Source: Echinometra lucunter
Taxonomy: Eukaryota; Echinodermata; Echinoidea; Camarodonta; Echinometridae
NCBI GenBank assembly: GCA_029962745.1
Contig: CM057157.1
Span: 10,049,496-10,113,495 of the forward strand
Direction: 5' to 3'
Length of the DNA: 64,000 nucleotides
Of the stretch, positions 47,301-59,000 are shown one piece after another (positions within the stretch are counted from its first letter, which is position 1; every line of letters starts with the position of its first letter). The translations under genes and the position numbers were made by a program. The notes under the pieces were generated by a model. The model ran no database searches. It was not told the origin of the DNA and worked only from the letters and a program-made list of their open reading frames with translations.

Positions 47301-50300
47301 TTCTGTTGAATTTGAAGAGCCAGCTGCCGTTTCAGGTTCATGATCGCCCTGCAGGATTTGGCCTGTTTTCTTCTGGCCCCTTGGAAGCTCACCGAATGAC
47401 AAGGAATCATCAGTATCCTGATGCTGTTGTCCATTGGTTCTTCGTTCTGAATTATTTAGCATCAATGTCCCTGCAGTATCTAGCATGCTCATCATGGACT
47501 GGTGTTGTGCCTTCATATGAAAAAACATCAAAATATGATAAATATATAAAACCATACAATAATTGTTTTATGCAAAAGACACATACACATATTTTCAATA
47601 TTGAAGTAATAAGAAACAGTGTATGCGAAAAGACACTCTATTATGGGGTGTTGCAAGAAAGTTGCAATCGATTGCAAGTTGCAACTGATTGTCACTGGCC
47701 AATCAAAATCACTGTTGCATGCATGTCTTCTTAAAAGGGCAGACCCTGAGCCAATCAGAATAGTTGTTTCAAAATTAGCAATTATTTGCAATTGATTGCA
47801 ACTTTCTTGCAACACCCCATAAAACAAACAAATATTTGCACGTCTCTACTTTTACCCAAATGACAATTAGCAAGTACAATAACCAGCTTTCTTTAGAGTA
47901 GAACCAATGTTCAACCTGAATATTAACCTGCACCATCTCAAGTGTAATCCCTGGTACCTAGCAAGGCAAATCAGTATGCTATAAATTGTCTTTGCAATCT
48001 TAACTTCCTTTTACAGATACATTCATAGTCCTCTACTCACTGTCATGACTGTATCAGATTCAAATAAACTTACTTTCCGCATCCATCCACATTATATGGC
48101 CAACAACTGCTCTCCTTTTAGTAAATCTCGAACTTCTGTACATATTGTTAATCCAAACTATTAAAAATTCTCTGTGTCAACTGAGCCACAGAGCAAAACT
48201 TCCGGAGATCTCACCTCCATAATTCTTTTGAATTCAGATCTGACAAGCTTCTTGATATCTCCATTCTTCTCTTTCTTCCCTCCTACCCTGGGTATCTGTG
48301 ATTTCTGGTCAATGTCTGACTGTGATTTTGAAGGTGACCTTCCATCCTCCTGATCTTCTTCCATGGCATTTCTAAAACAAAATACATTGAAAAAAAAAAA
48401 ATTAAAGTTAGTAAGGGGGGGGGGTGGGGGTGTCAGGGTATTTTTCTTCTTCCTTTTTCTTTCTTCCTCTTCCATTTCTCCTCTGCTTCCCCTCTTTCTT
48501 TCTATGTATTCTTATTTTCCCCGCATTAAACATGACTATGATGAAAAACATCAAATTCACGCGACTAAAAAAGGCCACCCGGACCCCCCCCCCCCCCCTC
48601 CAATAAATCTTGCAATCACATCACTTTCTGTACACAAAATGTTAATTTGGACAGTTTGCATACTCCTGGATAAGTCCTCTGAGCGGCAAAACAGGACTAA
48701 CATACTGGTAACGTTATGAGCAACAGAGTTAAACAAAAACAAAAACAAGTGTGAACCAAAGACAAAAGAGCTCCACAAGTTACATAGTTACACAAATCGC
48801 AACTGGTGGGACCAAAGGCAGAGCCAGAGAGCTTTTAAATTTCGAATACATTGCCCGATATTCTACCGTATGAATTGATGATTACGGGTATACTTACGTG
48901 TATTATGTACATTTGTTTGTATTTTTAAGAACGACAGACTTCCTCTTTCATACCATATTCAGATACTGGGAAATAGAATTGGAAGGCATCAACCATCAAT
49001 TCAAACGTTCTGACAATGAAAGTTGTTTACCGTGGATTTGTCAAATATGCTGTATTGTTTTAGACTTGAGAGGGCGTGGATTTTACTCAAACTTCGGAAG
49101 GCATACTGTGTATGCATCGTAACTCTGTGCTCAAACTTCATCCTATCATCTTGTGTTTCTCGCAAATCTCGTTCGTTACACCCGTATTGCGCCTCACTCT
49201 TTCTTCACCTTTCTCTATCTGTGTCAAATTGTCTGTCTTTCTCTCCCCTCTCTCTTTCTGTTTCTTTCAACCTCCCTTTCCCACTTCTTCCCATCTTTCT
49301 TTTTTTCTTCTTCTTCTCCCTTGTCTTTCTTTATTATTTAGTTTTTCCTTTATGATGCATTAATGTGATATTTTAAATGCACTTTTAGGAATGAATGAAA
49401 TAAATGTTACTTTCCAGGCCTTCCCCTCTTTATTCAGTTTTTTTTTTCTCTCAGTGGTAATTTAGGGGGATATAAACTAAACACCTCTTAATAATGATAA
49501 AAAATGGAAAAGTAACATACTGGTAAAGGTTTTTTTTTTTTTTTCAAACATCTCATGAAAATACATCTGTAGGAAGATAATTTGGTGAAAGCTGAAACCA
49601 CGATAGGGAAATGATTCCCATTAGCAATAATCTTTATGTGACTTCATTATCCCACATCATGGATTAATTCAAAATTTGTGGTGTAAATTTAATCTTTTTC
49701 ATAATGCTCATTACCCAGTGGAAAAGACATATTCTTCCTTCAAGCTTCAATGAAAATTTCTGATCTAGGATAAAAGTTGTCAAAATCTCAAATTTTGGCC
49801 CTTGATTTATGTATGCCTAGATGATCTGTCAAATAGTTCTTAGGTTATCGCGAGAATGAAAACAGGACAGAAGGAGGGAACAGACGAATGGACGGACGGA
49901 CGGACAACCCGAAAACATAATGCCTACGGCACTCACCTGAGGTGGGTGGAGGCATAAAAAGAGTTTATCAATTATCATCTCTATGGGGGACTTTGCATTT
50001 AACATTTGAAAAGTTGTTCATATTTTTGTATACTTTAGCCTTTTTATTAAAGGCAAATGGAGTGGGGACTAGGGCTGGCATCCAAGTCCCTTGTTTATCT
50101 AGGATTATCTAATATCTAAAAGCATATTGCACTCTGAGCGGTCCAAAAACATTCATCTGTACAAATATCAGTGACCACATACATGTATCCATCAGACATT
50201 GTCACCCATGCATATCAAACAGGCATTTACAATATGCAAGGAGAACTGGACATTCCATATGTGTTAGCAGTGCATTACTTTGAGACCTGGGGAGCATTTT

Positions 50301-52588
50301 ATGAAGTGTCTTGTAGGTGATTTTTACTGAGACAAGGCGTTTGCGATGTTGTGTCTCGCCCACTTGTGAAAATAACTAGAAATATCGCGATCTGTGATGG
50401 CACACAACAGAACTGTATCGAAAGCTCATTGTGAAATAACTGGGATGGAATAACATTTGATAAAATATGAGAAGGGTTTTTTATGAAATGGTACTGCATT
50501 TTCACGTGCATGTACTTTCCCTGCTTCTACTCTCATCCCTCTGATATGAGTAACATTGTATGATTGATATTTTACATGTGTGGAGTTGAAAAGTGTTTGT
50601 GGTTGTAGTGTAGCTGAGGGCTGCAGATGATGTAGTGTGATAATAAGCTTATAATTTAGAGAAAAGAAATACGAGAACAGTTATGTTTTGTTAAGAAGAA
50701 GGGTTAGTGAGTAAAATCTTTTATGGTATATTGAATACTGCCACAGGAAAAAAAAAAGCATGCATAAAATTGAAGAGAACAGAAAACTGATCCCTCAGCC
50801 ACTTTGCACTGAGTATTTATGTATAGTTTTAATATTCTTTCAAGTGCAAAATGTTGCCTGGCACCCGCAAGATAGACGCGGATAACCTGTCAGGGGTAAA
50901 TTGACTAATTAGATAGAGGTTAAAGGCAGCATTTTGTTAATAATTAGTAAAAAGCATGCCTGAAATTGATGAGAACACCAGATTTGAATGCTGAACATAA
51001 TAATTGTAATATGGTATGCATGTAAATTTAACCGTTCAACGTTTGACCTGTAATGACCTTTGACCTGACCATGTGACCTCTGACTGGACCATAACATGCA
51101 GGTCCCCTTAGTGCATCTACAACCCAAGTTTGATAGATAAGTGTCACATGGTTGCAGAGTTTTGTGTCATAAGAGAGTCTTGCACGTAAACTTTAATGTT
51201 TGACCTGAAATGACCTTTGACCTTACCATGTGACCTATGACTGGACCATAACATGCAGGTCCCCTTAGTGCATCGACAACCCAAGTTTGATAGATAAGTG
51301 TCACACGGTTGCAGAGTTTTGAGTCATAAGAGAGTCTTGCACGTAAACTTCAACGTTTGACCTGAAATGACCTTTGACCTTACCATGTGACCTCTGACTG
51401 GACCATAACATGCAGGTCCCCTCAGTGCATCTACAACCCAAGTTTGGTTGAAAAGTGAGTCACGGTTGCAAAGTTATGTGTGATAAGAGAGTCTTGCACG
51501 TCAACTTTAACATTTGACCTGAAATGACCTTTGACCTTACCATGTGACCTCTGACTGGACAATAAGATGCAGGTCCCCTTAGTGCATCTACAACCCAAGT
51601 TTGATTGAACAGTGTCACACAGTTGCAGAGTTTTGTGTCATAAGAGAGTCTTGCACGTAAATTTTAACGTTTGACCTAAAATGACCTTTGACCTTACCAT
51701 GTGACCTCTGACTAGAGCATAACATGCAGGTCCGCTTAGGGCATCTACAACCCAAGTTTGGTTGAAAAGTGAGTCACGGTTGCAGAGTTTTGTGTCATAA
51801 GAGAGTCTTGCACGTAAACTTTAACGTTTGACCTGAAATGACCTTTGACCTTACCATGTGACCTCTGACTGGACCATAACATGCAGGTCCCCTTAGTGCA
51901 TCTACAACCCAAGTTTGGTTGAAAAGTGAGTCACGGTTGCCAAGTTATCTTTCATAACGTTTGTGACGGACGGACGGACGACGGACGGACGACGGACGGA
52001 CGACGGACGGACGACATTTGGATCCCTTAGTCTCGCCTTCACCTCCGGTGGGCGAGACAAAAATTGCTCTCACCCAGTCAGATGCAAGGATTTCAGTAGC
52101 TTATAACAGTTGTCATTAAAAATAACTGACAAGATACCTCACGAAATGCTCTGCAGGAGGAAAGTTGGGACTAATATTGAGGACAAAGTTATTTTCATGT
52201 AAACTCATATTTCATTTACCGCTCGAGAGGGGGGGGGGGGAATGAGGGGTTAAATGGTGAGTTTAAATAGGAAAGGGTAAAACAACAAAAAATACACATG
52301 ATCTACACTACCCCTACATAAACCCCCCCCCCCTCCCCCAAGCAGCATGAAACAACACTCTGAAGGTGAAATTCGCATAATGATAATTACAGCCGTTTTT
52401 TTTTTCTCTATTAACACACAGGTAAGAAAGTGAATTTTTGTCATTAGCTGATAGTGATGTGGTCAATTTCTATTTTCTCTTAAAAAGTATTTTGTAAGAT
52501 GTAACTGAAGAAAGAATATTGGAGAGGAAGAGAAGGGCAGGAGGAGAAAGGAGAAGTAGAGATGAAGGAGGCAGTGGAGGAGGAAGGG

Positions 52589-52640
<52 letters not shown>

Positions 52641-52931
52641 TGTTGGGTGGGTTAAAGAGGAGAGGAGAAAGAAAAAATAAATTAAATAAAAGAAATGTTC
52701 ATCTTATGAAAGAGTAAGGTATGATTCATTCACTATACTTTGCTTGAAAGTAATATGATCTTTACGGGTATTTAGTACATATTAGGGATAAGGATGTATT
52801 AGGGATAAGGATGAAGAGGAATAGGGGAGGAGGAGGAGCATGAAGAAGAAGAGGAAAAAGAGGAGGTGGAGGAGGAGGAGGAGGAGGAGGAGGAGGAGGA
52901 GGAGGAGGAGGAGGAAGAGGAAGAGGAGGAG

Positions 52932-52963
<32 letters not shown>

Positions 52964-53015
52964 GGAGGAGGAGGAGGAGGAGGAGGAGGAGGAGGAGGAA
53001 GAGGAAGAGGAGGAG

Positions 53016-53047
<32 letters not shown>

Positions 53048-53057
53048 GGAGGAAGAA

Positions 53058-53092
<35 letters not shown>

Positions 53093-56000
53093 AGAGGGGG
53101 AGGAGGAAGAGTATGAGGATTGGGGTGGGAGGAGGTGCTTGTGGAGGAAGAGCAGTAGCAGGAGGAGGAGGGTAACACAAAGGAAAACAAAAATAAGATA
53201 ATGGTGACAACATAAAAACCAAGTGCAATGAATCAGAAACACTTGAAATACAATATAACTAATTGTTTTATTCACCTTATACAGCACAAATTGCTGATTT
53301 TGCTACCAGTCATGATTATAATATTGCAATGCAAATAAAATGCTTACCGGTAAACAGTATCGGTAGTCAAATCATTAATTGTAAAATACTCTCCTCTAGC
53401 ATACTTGTTCAAATCAAAGTATCATCTTGCATGAGGACATGGAGAATAATATCTTGCATGCCAACAAGTTAATGATATTGTAGTTATAAGAAATAAACTT
53501 AAAAGTTAATATGACTTCTATTCTACTCTAAGGCATTAACTTATATCAACTAAAAAGATCCTGTCTCATCTTGCAAAAAGATTTTCTTTCATTTTTTTTC
53601 TTCCTATTTCTACTAAATCCTACTCAGACTTATGACTTCGTTAGGACATGGAGGCATGATTTTTTTTTTTTTACACAATTCTATGACTATTTCTAATGGT
53701 GTTTTCATACAGTTATTAGCTAGAAATAGTGTATTGAAAGTGAGGGGGTGGGCGACAGATATCAACTTATTTAAAAAAAAATAATAACCTGATGCAAGCA
53801 TGAACAGTATTCAAAGGCATATAGCAATCAATCTAAGTTTATCTATGGTCTACTAAGAAACTGCAGCAAAATATATCTTAAATCATACAGCTATTTTGAG
53901 CATATCTTGTCGTATGGCAGTAAAAATGAAAGGCAAACTCTGTTGTTTTTTTTTAAACAAATTTCATTTAACATATAATTATTGCTTTCAAAAATCATGA
54001 ATGCATGTGAAATATTATGCATGTTTGTAAACTTCAATTGGCAATGCTTTGGTTTAATTGTACTCACTGCACATATATTTTCAGCACTGTTTGAAATTGT
54101 TTACTCATCCACATTAAAACATTTACATGGTAAGCGATATGCTATTCAAGCAACAGTTGGTTGTCTATTGGCTTTACACAAGACAAAGAGTGAAAAGAAA
54201 TGATTTCATTAAACTACATGAAAATGTTTTTATTTTTTCTTTGATGGTTATTCAAATCATAACATGCTACATACAGTACATTCTACAATTTCTGAAATAA
54301 ATCAAGTACGCATTGAGTATTTCATACACATATACATGTATGTAATTGGAAAGGGATAGATTTAAAAACTTCTTCCAGTCACAAAGTCACTTACATACCA
54401 AAAGTGCATTGTCATATGTAAATGATACTGTTTCAGTTACTGTTCTTTAGGTTTTTACTGTTGTTTGAAACATATTTCATCAGGAAAGATAGTAAGTTAC
54501 CTATTAGTAACTATTCAGAAATAATTTTTTTTTTACTATCTAATACAGTTTTTAACTTAATGATGGGTCAAGACAATTTCTTATCTATTCTGGATAATTT
54601 GATATCACATAAGCAAAACAAATAAATATCGTCATTTCTACTGACAACTAATACATGAACTTGAAGGCAATACTTCCATTTTTTTTTTTATAATAAAGAT
54701 CAATATATTAATTTCATAGCACCTACAAGATTTCTGTATGATTTACACAGTATTGTTCATATTCTAAATGAAATAAAAAAAGAAGAAAATAATGGAAGAG
54801 AATGTAGAATAACTTCTTCATCATGCTATCAATATATGTCTTTCATGTACATGTATATTGCACATATTAAACCATACAAAGCAGAAAAAAAACCCATCAA
54901 TTAATAAGCAGGAATAATAAACTAAATATAACTAAAATGAATAGTAATAAAAAGTCATGTTGCATAATGCCCAATGGCAAAGGCACTGTTTGAAATTGTT
55001 TACTCACCCACATTAAAAACATTTATATGGTGAGTAAAAACAATATGCTATTTACGCAATAACAATTGCTTGTTTATTGGCTTTACACGAGACAAAGAAT
55101 GAAAAGAAATGATTTCATTAAACTAAATGAAAATGTTTCTATTTTTTTCTTCTTTCACACTACCAATCATAAATATAACTACTGCATGATACGGCAGTAC
55201 ATTGCTTTGGACACTACTTTTGCTCTGAATTCAATCGTGACTTTTATATACATGTACAATGTATACCAGGTATTCACACTGTACAGATGAAAAAAAATAA
55301 TGATATCTCATTTAAGAGTTGCACACTGAAAATGCTGAGTATAACAGGAGGCACCAGATAGTTGTACTATTCATTACATTTATATAATCTCTGCAAGGTT
55401 AGTAAAGTGTACTGTTTTATCTTTTCATGAAATATAAAAATAAATGATCTTTCACACTTGGCTACAATGTTTGCAAGCTACAAAATGCTTATGGCATTTC
55501 AAGACACATTTTTCAAAACAAAATCAAAAGAAAAAAAAAAACCCACAAGATTCCTTTTGCAAGTGATAGGCATTCATGAATAATTACTTATTAAATATTG
55601 CTATCATCGTGAGCACTAAACACTGCATGAATTAAAAGAAGTTCTTGGTCAAACAACATAAGAACAGGAGGTATGAGAAATAGTATAATGAGCTATGGAA
55701 ATACACATGATATTTCCTATGAATAGAATAGTTTTATGATACTTTCTTAGCACATCTAATACTCTTATATTTACAGAAACACAGACAGCACTTAATACGA
55801 ATGTAAATTTGTTTCATATTCAGCAGTTAAATTTTCCATGTTTTAAATCTTGTATGCTGTTAAATCTGCATGTACATACTTTTTGAAAAGTTTGGATACA
55901 TTGAAAATGAATATTACTCCCAGGTCCCAGCACATAAGAGAGTTAAACTATAAACTGTACGAAATGAAAGGAGTAGGATAATGAGAATTATATCCAATTA

Positions 56001-59000
56001 TTAAAGCACAATAACCTTTTTTATTGCCCCATTCCTCCCCCCCCCCAAAAAAAATACTAATAGTGAAATTAGTAAGTAATTTCAGCTTTGTCTCCAAGAC
56101 TAAACTATACTTGATAAAACTTGCTTAAACTAAGCAGTAGAGAAGATACACAGTATACAAAATTGAGACATTTGAGTTTGTGGTTGTCATTCATTTGGAA
56201 AGAATCTATTGAAATTAATTTCATTGCCTATGGCAAACATTAAATTTCCACTGGACTTCATGTAACCACTAATATAGAAATTTTAGCATGTGCAGGGTGA
56301 TTATAAGGAGACTATATGAAAACTCTTGGATCTAATCAATAAGTCACTTTGCAGAACACATGAGCATAAATTATCAAATTGATCGACACTGTACTTATCA
56401 AAAAATGTCGGGCAAAAGCTTTCTTCCTGAAATATCTGGGGAAAAAAGAAAATATCCAAGGGATTATTCTATACTCTGTATGTAATGGCAATATATGTAT
56501 ATGTATTGTCGATGAAATTTTTGCATACATGGAATGTGTCATGGCATGTACATGTATATGTAACTGAATAGAGTATTCTTGAAGCTATATGTACCAAAAA
56601 CAAAACAAAACAAAACAAAACAAAACAAAACAAAACAAAACAAAACAAAACAAGAGATTACAAGTGAGTGAAGGTTCTCCTATTTAGGTCATATAGATAC
56701 CTAGTTCACATCGGAAATTTTCCTGGAGTAGAAATATGAATTTCCTCCATCAAAACATATAATCATTATATGCTTTAGGCATATCAAGCTAAAATGACTA
56801 CAGAAAAACTTTTTAGGGGGATATTAGAAAATGTATCATACACCAATACCTAATACTAATACAGTCTCTTCAGATACACAGTTTGTTTAAGATATTGAAT
56901 GGTAGATTTGTGAAGTTCAGGTTTTGTTTTAAGGCACACTTCTGTATTTTGAGACTATGATAGTAGTATGCTCAATTAACCCTTTGCCTAAGGAAGGTAT
57001 TTCATTAAAAAAGGACATTTCCAATTAATTTAAGTCTGGGGTAATTAGAATGAGGGTTCAGCTATATATGGATTAATTAAATTATCTCTGCAGAACATTT
57101 AATTTCAACACATGAAGCTTGCATTAGAGTAATGCTGTACAGTCATTCTTGAACTAGGCATGCTGCACATAGTGCTAATTTCTACAAACACCAACCTCTG
57201 ACTTTGACACACAAACTTAACTTGGAACGGCCCACTATCATGAACCTAAACAAAGAACTAGCATGCCTGGGATTTCTACAATGGTACAGTGATCACATGA
57301 AGGCTGGGAGTGAAAGGAGGTGGTGCAGTAGCAACGAGCGTCGCTTGTAGACTACATTTGCAAGGCACATGAACTCTTATGGATTTGGAGCTTGGGTTGA
57401 ATTCATGCAGACTTGACAGGATGCCCAGGAATGTTGTGGAGGTGAAGCTGGAGATATTGGAGGATGTATCTACTTACTTCATCAAAGAGTCCATCTCTCC
57501 AGATGCTGCTTCATCTGTCATCATTACAGGATGATGGCCAAGGTTACCATCATCAGCATCATCAGAGTCATCAAGAGAACTCACATCTGGAGAACTGGTG
57601 CTGGAAGAGCTCTGATAGAAGTGGCCTTCAGCGCTGAGGATACCACCTCCACTGGAACTGCGCCTGATGATATCCACAGATGGTCTTCTTGCAATGACTG
57701 CATCTGCTACCATCGTCAGGATGCCATGATCACTGGCTAGATCAGGGTGTTGATTAGGGAACAGAATATCATCACTAATTCTAAGAAGGTTGCTCCTTGA
57801 TTCAGACTGCTGTTGGTGAACTGCATCTTCAGTGCCTACATAGCTAGGAGCATTTTGTTCTGAGGGTGTTCCATGGACGACATCAGCTGCATTAAGTCTA
57901 CTGCCAGTTTTGTTCATCCCACCAATATCGGTCATTTCAAATTCAGCAGGATTTTTCATCCTTTTAGGGTCACTGCTGCTTCTCTTTTTAAGAGTTAGTT
58001 TCTTTGGAGCCTTTCCTTCCTCTTTGTCTACCGATTTGACTTTTGATTTAGTTTTTTTTGCACCTGATATTGGCATCTTTCCTTTAAGTAACTGACTGAT
58101 GTTTGGGGAATTCCTGCGCTTTTCTTCACTTACTTTTGGTAGCTGTCTCCGCTTCTTTCCAGGTTCTTTAGTTTCTGTAGCCAACAACTTATCACTAGAT
58201 CTTCCACTTTCTTCCCTCCATTCACTTCCCACTTCATCTGGAGGTCTCTCCAACAGGGGATGATTGTCATTTGCATTGGCCGATGCAGTTGTTGTGACTG
58301 TTGCAACTACTGAGTCTACAAGATTGTCACTAGAACCTGACTTCTCAATAACAATAGCAGGTATATTCCCTACACTAATTGGTCTTGTCAGGTCTACTGG
58401 TGGAATGTCCTCTCTTGGAAGGTGGTCATCTTCTAGGGATGACTTCTCATGACCACTTGGTTTTGTCTTATCTCGTCTGCTGATTGATGAAACTCTCTTC
58501 CTCCTTCCTGAATGCCTATGTCTCCCTGACAGTGCTGAGTCCTTCTTTGCTTTGCGTTTGCCTGCAAAGGTGAAATGCACCTTGCCATGACCATCCCGAT
58601 GCCTTGATGATGCATGCACATGATATGTTTCTTCAACATGCAAAGTATTGGGAGCATAGACGTGTTGAAGGAGCCACATACTCACTATGATCAGCTGCTG
58701 GGGCAGTTTTACCTGGATAACTGCCTTTGACTCTTCAGCAGGGCTGTCCACTTTCTGGAATCCCTTTGAAGGTTGTCTTCCTGACCACTTGCTCAACCAA
58801 TCCACAAGCTTTCCAAGCTGTTCAAATTCCTTCCCAAGGTTCACTCTGATTGGCTTAAATCCCTCAGCAAGAGTGATGGTTATGAAACAGTCCTCTTTCT
58901 TTCTTTTCAGCTGGGCTGCTTTCCTGCTTTTTGAGGTCTGTCTTTCCCTCTGTCTCTTTGGACTATCACTGACAGATCCAGTCAAACTTGTCAGACTGTT

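Larger units (their letters stand above)
48372..57477 (-). other. Large CPLANE1 intron (9.1 kb)
   Basis: Holds the DR1-array element, a GGA microsatellite, direct repeats and simple repeats listed separately. I saw no additional exon with splice sites and a coding frame. The boundary phases (2 to 1) match without one. Confidence 0.65.

Noticed and set aside
51955..52015. Telomere-like or satellite GGAC repeats
   Set aside because: The (GGACGGACGAC)n stretch is a short internal part of the element tail, not a telomeric motif.
52762..53287. Poly-Pro, poly-Leu, poly-Ser, poly-Glu and poly-Arg open frames
   Set aside because: All are translations of a GGA/GAA microsatellite.
53982..54203. 73-aa plus-strand frame with hydrophobic segment
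   Set aside because: Lies in the CPLANE1 intron within a duplicated non-coding segment; the frame is not kept in the other copy.
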